Positions 8,901-17,641 of a stretch of DNA of 64,000 nt are shown here, in pieces. The translations under genes were made by a program, and so were the position numbers. Below the pieces are notes generated by a model that worked only from the letters and a program-made list of their open reading frames with translations, was not told the origin of the DNA and did no database searches. Location: NCBI GenBank assembly GCA_937125395.1, contig CAKZLI010000028.1, positions 1-64,000 on the forward strand, in the 5' to 3' direction. This DNA comes from an uncultured Glaciecola sp. (GTDB lineage: Bacteria > Pseudomonadota > Gammaproteobacteria > Enterobacterales > Alteromonadaceae). Every line of letters starts with the position of its first letter. Positions within the stretch are counted from its first letter, which is position 1.

Positions 8901-9946
8901 AAAGGCACGACTTCTAAATTAGGCCAATGCTGTTTATTTAGTAATTGCTCGGTTTCACGAATTTCTCGCTCACCGCTCAAAAAGATTAGGATATCACCGG
9001 GTTTTTCTTTGCGTAACTCACTGACTGCACTGATGATACCTTGCCCCATATCGATGTCTTGACCTTCATCGACTAATGCTCGATAGCGCATTTCGACGGG
9101 ATAAGTTCGGCCACTGACACTGATTATTGGAGCATCAAAAAAATGCGTTGAAAAACGCTCTGGATCAATTGTTGCCGAGGTGATAATCAGCTTTAAATCG
9201 GGTCTTTTGGGTAAAAGTTGACGTAAATAACCTAATAAAAAATCAATATTAAGGCTTCGTTCATGCGCTTCATCAATGATGATTGTATCGTATTGCTGCA
9301 AAAAACGATCATGTTGGATCTCCGCTAATAATATCCCGTCGGTCATCAGCTTGATATGGGTATTTTGGTTACCCTGATCGCTAAAACGAATTTTAAAACC
9401 AACCGATTGACCAATCTCTGTTTCTAACTCTTCGGCTATGCGACTCGCAACGCTTCTTGCAGCAAGCCGTCTAGGTTGTGTATGGGCAATAGTACCCAGT
9501 ACACCGCGCCCTAACTCTAAGCACATTTTGGGGATTTGAGTTGTCTTACCTGAACCTGTTTCACCCGCAATTATCACAACCTGATGGTCCATGATGGCTT
9601 GTTTGATATCGTCTTTTCGTTCACTAACCGGCAAATCAGGGTAAGTGATACTCGGTAATGCCTTACGACGTCGCACAACACTGGCTTGGGATTGCTCAAT
9701 ACGTTGGCATAACTGCGCTAGACCGCTGGTTATTTTATCCGTATCCGTCTGCACCTGCGCATTATCAATTTTTTGATTGGTGGCTTGCTTATTGGACGTG
9801 TGCATAGCTTGCAGCTGTTGCCATCTTCGACGAAAGCGAAATCTATCTTTGATCATGCACAACGCCAATTGTGCATGTACCAATTTACTATCAGCTAATG
9901 CTGCGATATTTAGGGAAACAGTATTACTTGAAACAGGTTTGGTCAT
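5942..9946 (-). CDS. hrpA: ATP-dependent RNA helicase HrpA (DEAH box)
   Basis: HrpA is a large DEAH helicase linked to mRNA processing and ribosome rescue. The 1334-residue protein has Walker A GETGSGKT (128-135), DEAH in IIIDEAHERS (225-228) and SAT (257-259). Next come the helicase C-terminal motif QRAGRCGR, the HA2/OB region and the long C-terminal DUF3418 domain typical of HrpA. Length matches E. coli (1300 aa). It begins 12 bases after the stop of the isoaspartyl peptidase gene, so the two probably share a transcript. Confidence 0.96.
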   Translation of the reverse strand: MTKPVSSNTVSLNIAALADSKLVHAQLALCMIKDRFRFRRRWQQLQAMHTSNKQATNQKIDNAQVQTDTDKITSGLAQLCQRIEQSQASVVRRRKALPSITYPDLPVSERKDDIKQAIMDHQVVIIAGETGSGKTTQIPKMCLELGRGVLGTIAHTQPRRLAARSVASRIAEELETEIGQSVGFKIRFSDQGNQNTHIKLMTDGILLAEIQHDRFLQQYDTIIIDEAHERSLNIDFLLGYLRQLLPKRPDLKLIITSATIDPERFSTHFFDAPIISVSGRTYPVEMRYRALVDEGQDIDMGQGIISAVSELRKEKPGDILIFLSGEREIRETEQLLNKQHWPNLEVVPLFARLSAAEQNRIFASHTGQRIVLATNVAETSLTVPGIRYVIDPGSARISRYSYRSKVQRLPIEAVSQASANQRAGRCGRVANGICIRLYSEEDYLGRPEFTDPEILRTNLASVILKMLALGLGDINDFPFVQAPDPRFITDGYRLLEELQAIKLQAKRREQPTLSALGKQIARLPIDPRYARMVIAAQQHNALNEVVIITAGLSIQDPKERPADKRQQADEAHKMFADKQSDFISMLNLYAHFNAQQSSLTQNQLRKWCKANFVHYLRMREWQDIISQVKQSLKDMNIPLNSSEPDYDDIHIALATGLLSHLGLKNKGREYLGARNSQFMIFPGSAMAKQSPQWIMAAELVETSHLFARVVAKIEPHWIEGLCTHLSKTSISEPYWSKKQGAAQAYEKVTLFGLPLVPRRNVNISSRDPVIAQSLFISEGLVNGLTKLQYAFLEDNQALLVEGHELEAKSRRRDWLVDEMVLADFYQQQLPCHVVSEVTFKKWFKQHPDTNLRFDPALVFRKDPNEISQSAFPDTWQQDNIKLPLQYVFEPHQDDDGVSVMIPLGLLNQIKNVGFDWLVPGFQHELVVSLIKALPKRLRRNFVPAPDYAQACLSEMSNVDKQGEPITVLAALSQKLFRMTGNKVEPADWLEQDSAFTLPRHLLMRYVVVDEQHNALASGRDLPALQLQLQDEIKNTLEQVASPELERDDITKWDFGELPTSFTHETAGFAIKGFPALVAKSNSVSIALFDLEHEAHAAHQLGLYKLIKLTIPSPLKYVQEKLPNKAKLGLYFNPFGKVTDLIDDCILAGIADLVRQFTLEHACDIREPVIFEQVCDYVREHINATVLDITAKVEQGLTCANRIQKSTKGNIPLTMLEAVGHIKSHLDSLVFKHFVFATTRIRLDDWNRYLKALERRVEKLKIDPIKDRTHQIQLDKVMFLYNKKQQSIQHGDVLPDNILEVRWMIEELRVSFFAQQLGTAYPISVKRIEQILNTA

Positions 9947-9958
9947 GGATAATTTTAG

Positions 9959-10996
9959 TTATTTGTAAATCGCTATCGTCATTTTACCATGAACATCAAT
10001 GCTTGCGCGATACATCCCTTCAGTATTAAACGGCATCGCTATATTTCCAGCGTGATCAATAGCGATAACGCCACCTGAACCATCCGCCTCGACTAATACC
10101 TCATTGACGACTTTTTGTGCAGCTTGCTCTAAGCTCAGCCCTTGATAGGTCATACGCGCACAAATATCAGCTGCAACTTGGTAGCGAATAAAATATTCAC
10201 CATGGCCCGTCGATGACACTGCACAACTGCTATTATCAGCAAACGTGCCCGAACCAATGACCGGTGAATCGCCAATTCGGCCATAGCGTTTAGCCGTCAT
10301 ACCGCCGGTGGATGTGCCAGCAACTAAGTTACCTTGTTGATCTAATACGACCGCCCCTACTGTGCCATATTTATAATCTTGATACTGGAGCAAATCAGTT
10401 TGTTTGGCATCGATGACTGACTTGGCTTTTTGTAACGCGTTGTAGCGTCGTTCGGTGTTAAATGTGCTGTTAGGTACAGACGATAAACCTTGTTCTTGGG
10501 CGAAGGTTTCAGCTCCCACTCCGCTTAGCATCACATGCGGAGAATGATTCATGACTGCTTGTGCTGCTGCGATTGGACTGGCAATGGTTTTAACCCCTGC
10601 CACCGCACCAGCTTGACGTAGAGCGCCATGCATAATGGACGCATCTAACTCATGCTCACCTGCATACGTATACACTGCGCCAATGCCAGCATTAAATAAA
10701 GGCGATTGCTCCATAACTTGTATCGCACTTATGACCGCATCTTGACCATCATGTCCTGCTTGTAATATTGCATAACCGACTAATAATGCCTCTTGTAATT
10801 TTGCACGATAAGCCTGGTCTTGTTCGGCGGTTAAATTGGCTTTAGTAATTGTGCCTGCACCGCCATGAATTGCAATTGCAATCGGTGGAGATGAATGTGT
10901 AGAGGAATTTTTAGCAACCGACGTATCAGCAATTAATGACGTTGATGCCAATGCTAAATGTAGACCTAATAACCGTAACAAAACAATCCTACTCAT
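9959..10996 (-). CDS. Secreted isoaspartyl peptidase / plant-type L-asparaginase
   Basis: This N-terminal-nucleophile hydrolase cleaves isoaspartyl dipeptides and asparagine. The 345-residue precursor has a signal peptide (RIVLLRLLGLHLALASTSLIA), so the enzyme acts in the periplasm. The autoprocessing site and nucleophile are in YGTVGAV (Thr212). Other signatures are HGGAGTI, NAGIGAVYT and the substrate loop GSGTFADNSSCA. The ATG at 10994-10996 is preferred over the longer frame because AAGGTG stands 6 bases before it. It belongs to the IaaA family; the in vivo substrate is not certain. Confidence 0.88.
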   Translation of the reverse strand: MSRIVLLRLLGLHLALASTSLIADTSVAKNSSTHSSPPIAIAIHGGAGTITKANLTAEQDQAYRAKLQEALLVGYAILQAGHDGQDAVISAIQVMEQSPLFNAGIGAVYTYAGEHELDASIMHGALRQAGAVAGVKTIASPIAAAQAVMNHSPHVMLSGVGAETFAQEQGLSSVPNSTFNTERRYNALQKAKSVIDAKQTDLLQYQDYKYGTVGAVVLDQQGNLVAGTSTGGMTAKRYGRIGDSPVIGSGTFADNSSCAVSSTGHGEYFIRYQVAADICARMTYQGLSLEQAAQKVVNEVLVEADGSGGVIAIDHAGNIAMPFNTEGMYRASIDVHGKMTIAIYK

Positions 10997-11080
10997 AAAT
11001 TTCACCTTATTAATCAATTAAACTTGCCGATATATTTTTTTAACCATACCAACGTATATTGGCAAAGGAAAGCACATTGT

Positions 11081-12742
11081 ATGAAAGGGCAAACAAATAC
11101 CAGCGTCGCTGAATTCCGTGTTCTGATAATAGATGATCAATCTTTAGTCCATGATGCGTTGAAAAAAAATCTCACTAATTTTGGATTTATCCATATCCAC
11201 TCTGCGACGAATGCACATTATGCATTGCAGCTGTGTGAAGAAGAGAGTTTTGATTTTATATTTTTATCGTTTAATGTCAGCAGTGATAAAGATGGTTTTC
11301 ATTTATACGAAGAGCTTAAGTTTTGTGGTCATATTAACGCACAAACCACCGTCATCTTTCTCAGCGCTGATACCAGTCAAGACTTGGTCAATAGCATTGT
11401 GGAGTTAGAACCTGATGACTTTTGGTCAAAGCCCTTAGACAGTAAAAAAATCATCGACCGTGTTAGCTATCTGATCAACGCACGTAAGCGCTTAAAAAAA
11501 TTATACGAACTCGTCGATAAACAACAATTTGCTGCTGCAATTTACACTGCAGAACGAAATCTGTCGCGGCAAGAACTGGAAGACTATCATCCCAAAATCA
11601 AGCGTATCATTGGTAAAAGTTTATTCAAACTGCATCAGTTTGAGGAAGCTGAACGATACTATCGCAATTTATTACAGGTCCATGATTATAGTTGGCTACA
11701 CATCGAACTATGTCGTAGCTTATTAAAATTAAAAAAAGAACAAGAAGCTGAGCAGTTACTCGCCACTTTATTTATCCGTGAAGATACATGTTTTGCTGCG
11801 TATGACTTAATCGCATCCCATTGTATTGATGAAGAACGATTTGAAGACGCATACAATTACATCAAACGCGCCTCCCTTTTAGCGCCAAGAAACATCAATA
11901 GAAATAAAAAACTATGGGATTTAGCTCGATTAAACCATGACCGATTAGGCCAATACAAAGCCACCATTAATATTTACAAACAAGCTAAAAATTCAATACA
12001 TGACTCACCGCATTTGCAACTCAATGTTATTCGTTCTGCAATTGACCTAGCCTCTGCTTCAAGCAAAAACGAGGCTGCCGTATTATTCAAAAATGCACAC
12101 GGTATGTTCGAACAAATGCAACAATATGAACATGACCGCAAGATAGGTCCACAATTAACCATCATTAAAGCCCGCATGGCTTGCCTGCAAGATGACAAGA
12201 ATGGAGCCGAAACGTTACTCAAACATATATCGGGCGATTCAGTGCATGATTTAATTGAAGATAATTTAGATAAAATGAAAGCATTTCATGAAATCGGTAA
12301 CAAAGAACGCACGGTTAGTTTATTGGGTATCGTTAAAAAACAAATTGCGGGTGATAATTTGACTTCCAAAGTTATCGACAAATATCTGGAACAAGAATCC
12401 ATTGAGCGCACGGAGATTAACTTCACGCCCAAAGAACTCAAAGAAATGGCCGAGGTAAATTACAAACACAACCGTTTTAAAGCCGCTTATTTAAATTTGA
12501 GTCAAGCGTTTTTGTTAGCGCCAAACAACTTGCCTATCGCCTTGTCGCTTCTCAAAGTGTTAATTAAGCTAGTACCAACAGAACCACTGAATAAAGAACA
12601 AGACAAAACCATTGCTCAAATTGTCGCGTTGCAAGATACGTTAACCTTTAGTGCCGATAATACATTGCTACTTAATCAATATTTAATGGGATTAAAACGC
12701 CACCCTGATCAAATAGAACATGCTGATCAAGTAGCGCTGTAA
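11081..12742 (+). CDS. Receiver-TPR protein with degenerate receiver
   Basis: The N-terminal ~125 residues form a response-regulator receiver and the rest (~430 residues) are TPR-like helical repeats. The receiver keeps the acidic pair (IIDD, residues 17-18) and the Lys-Pro switch (SKPLD, Lys117), but where the phospho-acceptor aspartate belongs the sequence reads FLSFN with Ser63. Related gammaproteobacterial receiver-TPR proteins have Asp in that place (recollection). It therefore probably cannot be phosphorylated and may act as a constitutive scaffold. The start at 11081 has AAAGGAAA upstream; an earlier in-frame ATG at 11024 has no good site. It diverges from the isoaspartyl peptidase gene. 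Confidence 0.8.
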   Translation: MKGQTNTSVAEFRVLIIDDQSLVHDALKKNLTNFGFIHIHSATNAHYALQLCEEESFDFIFLSFNVSSDKDGFHLYEELKFCGHINAQTTVIFLSADTSQDLVNSIVELEPDDFWSKPLDSKKIIDRVSYLINARKRLKKLYELVDKQQFAAAIYTAERNLSRQELEDYHPKIKRIIGKSLFKLHQFEEAERYYRNLLQVHDYSWLHIELCRSLLKLKKEQEAEQLLATLFIREDTCFAAYDLIASHCIDEERFEDAYNYIKRASLLAPRNINRNKKLWDLARLNHDRLGQYKATINIYKQAKNSIHDSPHLQLNVIRSAIDLASASSKNEAAVLFKNAHGMFEQMQQYEHDRKIGPQLTIIKARMACLQDDKNGAETLLKHISGDSVHDLIEDNLDKMKAFHEIGNKERTVSLLGIVKKQIAGDNLTSKVIDKYLEQESIERTEINFTPKELKEMAEVNYKHNRFKAAYLNLSQAFLLAPNNLPIALSLLKVLIKLVPTEPLNKEQDKTIAQIVALQDTLTFSADNTLLLNQYLMGLKRHPDQIEHADQVAL

Positions 12743-12775
12743 CGATTCACCTTAGCGCTATATAAATACGGCGGA

Positions 12776-12979
12776 TTAACGCCGTTTAGACAAGGTCTGC
12801 CAACGCGTAAACTCAGCCTGTGGGTCGTTGGCACCTTCAACATGTGCAAAAAATTCCATCTTATTAGTAAACTCAAAACTGGCTTCACAATCATGTAATT
12901 CACCATACACAATATTAAGCTGATGTTTTATACGCGATAAAGATGAATGCTCATCATATAACGTCGTTATTTTTTTCAT
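12776..12979 (-). CDS. Small conserved-looking protein of unknown function
   Basis: This 67-residue acidic/helical protein has no signal peptide or membrane segment and no motif that I recognise. The ATG at 12977-12979 has an AAAGGA site about 9 bases upstream, and codon use resembles its neighbours, so it is probably real. The open frame extends to 13054 but without a better start. It is convergent with the receiver-TPR gene, with 33 bases between the stops. Confidence 0.55.
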   Translation of the reverse strand: MKKITTLYDEHSSLSRIKHQLNIVYGELHDCEASFEFTNKMEFFAHVEGANDPQAEFTRWQTLSKRR

Positions 12980-13265
12980 GTCGGCTATCCTTTCCAAGTC
13001 ATAGTGAATCAACACAACAAATTTTAACGTATTTTGGATGTTTGGATATTGCAAAAAGTTATGAGTGAACTCTCAATTGTTATATAGATTTTATTGCTTA
13101 TTTGTAAGTATCCGAAAGATAAATCATTTACTATCAGTTCATCATTAGACTATTTTTTATGCCAATAATTATCCTAAAATCTCACGCTTTCATAACGTGA
13201 TAAAGCATGTTACTTTCTATTTTATGCATGTGTTTATTTCTTAACTGTTTAAGGTTGTTGTCGAT

Positions 13266-14738
13266 ATGTCTGGATCTTTTCCGCCAAGCTTGTTGTTCCA
13301 TGATTATGAAACCTGGGGTATCTCTGCCAGTATCGATTATCCATGTCAATTCGCCGCTATCCGCACTGATCTAGCCTGTCAGCCAATCGACCAACCTATT
13401 GATATCATGGCGCAAATTCATCTTGATTATTTGCCGCACCCACAAGCATGTTTAGTGACGGGAATAACACCACAATATAGCCAAGACAATGGATTAAATG
13501 AACATCAGTTCATGACACAAATCCACGCCCAGATGAGTGTGCCCAACACATGCAGTGTGGGCTACAACTCGATAAAATTTGATGATGAATTCACGCGTTA
13601 TAGTTTGTTTCGTAACTTTTTTGATCCCTACAAACGAGAATGGGAAAAAGGTAATAGTCGTTGGGATATTATTAATTTGGTCAGAGCTTGTTATGCGCTT
13701 CGCCCAGAGGGTATCAATTGGCCTATGGATGAGGAAGACAAACCAAGTTTTAAACTGGAACGATTAACTCAAGCGAATGGTGTTAGTCATGAACAAGCCC
13801 ATGATGCATTAAATGATGTGCACGCCACCATTGCGATGACCCAATTGATCCAACAACACCAACCACGTTTATTTGATTATGCATTCACTCTGCGCAGCAA
13901 ACATAAAGTCGCCGATTGTGTGTCTGAGCATTGGCAACGCCCTTTGCTTTATATCAATGCATATCGCTCAGCACGTAATGGTTGCGTGAGCTTTGTGGTC
14001 CCTATCGCAGCGCATCCAACCAATAATAATGCGACTATTTGTATCGACTTAACGAAGGATATTACCCCATTATTGACGTTGGATATCAGTGAATTAACAC
14101 AGTTAATGTATCTTAAACAAGCTGAACGAACGAGTGCGACGCCGCACGTAGCCATACTGGATATTAAGCACAATCAATGTCCTTTTATTGCACCTACCAA
14201 AACGCTCAGTCCACAACGGGCAATTGATTTAGGATTAGATGTTGATTTATATCAGCAACGCTTTGAGCAGTTGCAACACGTATTGCAATCAACACAAGCA
14301 CAGCAGTTGATTAACACCTGCCAGCAACTATGCCAACGTGACTATCCTGTGGTCGATACGGATATCGAAGCGAGTTTATATAGTGGTGCATTTTTTACAG
14401 CACCCGAAAAGCAATTTTGTGACGACATTCATAATACCCCACCAAATAACCTATCGAATATGTTAAAAGAAGCACCCTCGGCAAGAATGCAGGCGTTAGG
14501 TTTTCGTTTTCTTGCACGAAATTACCCCGAATGTTTGAGCGAAGAGCAACATAACGAATGGCTTCAGCACTGTCAGCAACACTTGTTTGCGCGTGAGGAC
14601 AGACTGAGCTTTCAGCAGTATTTTGCAGTGATTGATGAGCTATTAGCGAATATAACACTCGACCCACGCTCAAAGCAAGTACTGCATGATTTACATGAGT
14701 ATGGTCAAAGTCATCCATTGTATGTCGCTCACACATAA
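13266..14738 (+). CDS. sbcB: Exodeoxyribonuclease I
   Basis: Exonuclease I degrades single-stranded DNA 3' to 5' in recombination and mismatch repair. The 490-residue protein has the DEDDh core: FHDYETWG (Asp13, Glu15), GYNSIKFDDEFTRY, and AHDALNDVHATIAM. These are followed by the SH3-like and helical domains of the ExoI family. Length matches E. coli (475 aa). It has its own upstream region of about 280 bases, with AAGG about 10 bases before the ATG. Confidence 0.95.
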   Translation: MSGSFPPSLLFHDYETWGISASIDYPCQFAAIRTDLACQPIDQPIDIMAQIHLDYLPHPQACLVTGITPQYSQDNGLNEHQFMTQIHAQMSVPNTCSVGYNSIKFDDEFTRYSLFRNFFDPYKREWEKGNSRWDIINLVRACYALRPEGINWPMDEEDKPSFKLERLTQANGVSHEQAHDALNDVHATIAMTQLIQQHQPRLFDYAFTLRSKHKVADCVSEHWQRPLLYINAYRSARNGCVSFVVPIAAHPTNNNATICIDLTKDITPLLTLDISELTQLMYLKQAERTSATPHVAILDIKHNQCPFIAPTKTLSPQRAIDLGLDVDLYQQRFEQLQHVLQSTQAQQLINTCQQLCQRDYPVVDTDIEASLYSGAFFTAPEKQFCDDIHNTPPNNLSNMLKEAPSARMQALGFRFLARNYPECLSEEQHNEWLQHCQQHLFAREDRLSFQQYFAVIDELLANITLDPRSKQVLHDLHEYGQSHPLYVAHT

Positions 14739-14820
14739 TAGACCGGCAAGAAAGCTTCAACAAAAAATCAAATTTGCCGATACAAGGTGATATTAAACTA
14801 ATACAGGGAATGTTGAAAAA

Positions 14821-16494
14821 ATGAAACCTTTTATGCAAGGTGTCAATTTTGTCTTCGATTCTCAAGCAAAAGCCGTCAATATGATTGTTGACGTCGACCA
14901 ACTCAGTGAAAAATTAAGCGTCGATGCATGTACCCGGTACTTTAAATCAGGCAAATATCAGTCTTATTTCTTGTTAGACGAAGCCCTTGCAACACTAATA
15001 GATAGCGTGAATAACGATATAGCTGTAACGTCAACTCAACAGCATCAAGCCATCATTGCCCAAGCCCTAGATGCCCAAATGTCGATCGTGATTGCCAGCG
15101 ATAAACTTTCTGCAAGTATCAGCATATCAGCACCTTGTGGGGGTGATATTCCGTCGGTTGCATCGGTAATTGAATTTTGTCATAGCCAAGGTGTGTTACG
15201 TGGGATCAGTAGCAAACGTGTAGGTCAAGTGTTACAGCAAGTGAATCATCTATCGATAGGTGAAAGCGTGACACACACTATCGCAAAAGGATTGCCGGTA
15301 AAACATGGACAAGAAAGTCAATGTATTCCACTGGTAAAAAACGCACTAGAGCGGATCCTGCAACCCACTATAGACGAACATGACAAAGCTGACATGCGTG
15401 ATTTGGGTGATATTTTTACCGTATCCAAAGACACACCTATCGCTCGCTTTCAAGCCGCCACTATCGGTCGAGATGGCTATACCGTTGAAGACAAAGCCAT
15501 CAAAGCGAAGCCGGGTAAAACTAAACCAATCAACATGGAAGACGGTGTCAGATTAAGTGACCGAGAGCCCAATTTGGTCATTGCAGACCGCGCTGGCATG
15601 CCTAAGTTTGATGGTGTTAAGGTCAGAGTTGATGATGTGTTTGTCACCAACGGAGTGAATGTCGGTACTGGCAACATAGAATACAAAGGCGCCGTGATCG
15701 TCAACGGTGATGTGGCTGACAGAATGCGAGTGATCGCTACCGGTGATATTACCATTAATGGTTTTGTCGAATCCGCATACATTGAAACCCAAGGCGATAT
15801 TATTATTACCCAAGGCGCAGCAGGTCAAACCGTTGATAGTCATACCGACCCCAATTGTATACTCCGCGCACAAGGTAATATCGTCATTGAAAACGCGCAA
15901 GGCGTCGATATTATTTGTGCTGGTGATCTGATTGTTAGAAAGCAACTCGCTTTTTCCAAAATCGAAAGCAAAGGCAGTATTTTTGTTGGTAAATCAGATA
16001 AACCCGATGGGAGTATTATAGGCTGTCACATCTATGCTTGCGGAGAGATTAAAGCAGGCACTATTGGTGCAACGTCAGGTAGCCATATTTCAATTGATTA
16101 TACCGCTGAGTACAAAGCGGTATTAGATAGCGCAAACACCTTAAAAAAACAGTACAACGCGCTTTTTCAAGTATATGAACAACATCAAACTGCGTTATTA
16201 CGCGTAAAACAGAAAATACTACCTGAGGAGTTGCAACAAAAAATACATCAATTGACCCAAGCGGTCATCAAAGAAAAACAATTGTTGAACTGGGTCAAAG
16301 AAAAATTAACCGACAATGAAATCCGGCAAACGCAATTTCCGCATTTACTTAATGTTATCGCGACGCATACCTTACACTCTGGTGTTAGCATAAAACTCAA
16401 TAATACGGTATGGAAATCGCAACAGCAGTTTGGCCCTACCAAAGTGTCATATCATGAATCAAAATGGCAAGCAGAACCGTTTAATCCATCCTAA
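14821..16494 (+). CDS. FapA/DUF342 family protein
   Basis: This 557-residue protein belongs to the DUF342 (flagellar assembly protein A) family. A variable N-terminal part is followed from about residue 230 by a beta-helix-like region of repeated glycine-rich turns (VNVGTGNIEYKGAVIVNGDV, ATGDITINGFVESAYIE, GDIIITQGAAG). A long coiled coil (about residues 435-500) and a short C-terminal domain complete it. In Vibrio FapA is needed for flagellar assembly and polar targeting. No flagellar genes are nearby, so that role is uncertain here. AGGGAA precedes the ATG. Confidence 0.82.
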   Translation: MKPFMQGVNFVFDSQAKAVNMIVDVDQLSEKLSVDACTRYFKSGKYQSYFLLDEALATLIDSVNNDIAVTSTQQHQAIIAQALDAQMSIVIASDKLSASISISAPCGGDIPSVASVIEFCHSQGVLRGISSKRVGQVLQQVNHLSIGESVTHTIAKGLPVKHGQESQCIPLVKNALERILQPTIDEHDKADMRDLGDIFTVSKDTPIARFQAATIGRDGYTVEDKAIKAKPGKTKPINMEDGVRLSDREPNLVIADRAGMPKFDGVKVRVDDVFVTNGVNVGTGNIEYKGAVIVNGDVADRMRVIATGDITINGFVESAYIETQGDIIITQGAAGQTVDSHTDPNCILRAQGNIVIENAQGVDIICAGDLIVRKQLAFSKIESKGSIFVGKSDKPDGSIIGCHIYACGEIKAGTIGATSGSHISIDYTAEYKAVLDSANTLKKQYNALFQVYEQHQTALLRVKQKILPEELQQKIHQLTQAVIKEKQLLNWVKEKLTDNEIRQTQFPHLLNVIATHTLHSGVSIKLNNTVWKSQQQFGPTKVSYHESKWQAEPFNPS

Positions 16495-16581
16495 TACAGT
16501 TGCTCAAGCATGCGATGTACGGTAGGGTTAATGAATAGATACAGTATTTATACTCTCCCCCTGTAAAAAAAAGGAATTAAA

Positions 16582-17250
16582 ATGAAATTATCACAGTCTA
16601 GCATTGCGTTGTTATCTGCCGCGGTGCTCTTCAGCACTGGTTGTGCCACCACCACCTCTAGCGTTATCGATACCCCGAAAGTCAACAGTTACAACAGTGT
16701 TTATAGCGGTGTAAAAAATAAAATAGTAGTCGGGAACTTTGTTAACCGTTCTAGTTTTCAAAATGGTATTTTTTCTAATGGCACAGACCGATTAGGTAGC
16801 CAAGCAAAAACGACATTGATGAGTCACTTACATCAAACCAATCGTTTTTCAGTGTTGGATCGTGACAATATGGCGATGTTAGCCAACGAAGCAAAACTAA
16901 CCGGTACTGAGCAAGCACTCGCAGGCGCTAAATATGTTGTCACTGGAGATGTGACCGAGTTTGGTCGAAAAAATGTTGGCGATAAACAGTTATTTGGTCT
17001 TTTAGGTAAAGGTAAATCACAAATCGCCTATGCCAAAGTCACCTTAAATATAGTGGATGTGACCACTTCACAAATTGTTTTTTCTTCACAAGGTGCGGGT
17101 GAATATAGCTTATCCGAACGTGAAGTCGTGGGTTTTGGCAGTACCGCAGGATATGACTCGACCTTAAATGGCAAAGTGTTGGATTTAGCTGTTCGTGAAG
17201 CCGTCAACAATGTCGTCAATGGCATTGAAAATGGTAGCTGGAAATTATAA
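16582..17250 (+). CDS. CsgG-like outer-membrane lipoprotein
   Basis: The 222-residue protein has a lipoprotein signal with lipobox STGC (Cys21). A CsgG-type domain follows: IVVGNFVNRSS, DRLGSQAKTTLMSHL, FSVLDRDN, AKYVVTGDVTEFG, and a conserved GFGSTAGYD segment. CsgG itself is the curli secretion pore, but no csgA, csgB, csgE or csgF lies near. Instead it leads an operon with DUF4810 and DUF799 lipoproteins, as in the Neisseria NMB1164-1162 (GNA1162) locus. A GGAA site stands just before the ATG. Confidence 0.85.
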   Translation: MKLSQSSIALLSAAVLFSTGCATTTSSVIDTPKVNSYNSVYSGVKNKIVVGNFVNRSSFQNGIFSNGTDRLGSQAKTTLMSHLHQTNRFSVLDRDNMAMLANEAKLTGTEQALAGAKYVVTGDVTEFGRKNVGDKQLFGLLGKGKSQIAYAKVTLNIVDVTTSQIVFSSQGAGEYSLSEREVVGFGSTAGYDSTLNGKVLDLAVREAVNNVVNGIENGSWKL

Positions 17251-17275
17251 ACACATTCAACACTAGGAAGTAGTA

Positions 17276-17641
17276 ATGACATCATCAAGCAAACTACTGG
17301 GTCTGGTTCTTTGTGCCAGCGCCCTTCTAGCGGGCTGTAAAAACACACCTGAACCACTGTATTATTATGGTGGATATCAGCAATCGGTATATAGTTATTT
17401 TACAGGTTCTGACAGCTCGGCATCGGAACAAATCGATACTTTAAATCAAGTGATACAGATCGCTGCAGACAATGGTCAAGCTGTTGCGCCGGGTGTGCAT
17501 GCCCATTTAGGGATGCTGCATTTTGAGACAGGCAACAGTCGTCAAGGCACTGCGCATTTTGAACAAGAAAAACGGTTGTTTCCTGAAGCGACCGCTTATC
17601 TGGATTTTTTACTGCGAAGTAGATCAGGAGGTAGCGAATGA
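17276..17641 (+). CDS. DUF4810 lipoprotein
   Basis: This small lipoprotein (121 residues, lipobox LAGC, Cys21) has the DUF4810 pattern: LYYYGGYQQSVY near the mature N-terminus, then a TPR-like pair of helices ending FPEATAYLDFLL. It lies 25 bases after the CsgG-like gene and overlaps the next gene by 4 bases (ATGA), so the three are translated together. AGGAAG precedes the ATG. Function unknown; probably a subunit of an outer-membrane complex with its neighbours. Confidence 0.85.
   Translation: MTSSSKLLGLVLCASALLAGCKNTPEPLYYYGGYQQSVYSYFTGSDSSASEQIDTLNQVIQIAADNGQAVAPGVHAHLGMLHFETGNSRQGTAHFEQEKRLFPEATAYLDFLLRSRSGGSE

Noticed and set aside
16582..17250. Curli secretion gene csgG proper
   Set aside because: No csgA, csgB, csgE or csgF nearby, and the partners are DUF4810 and DUF799 lipoproteins, a different locus type.
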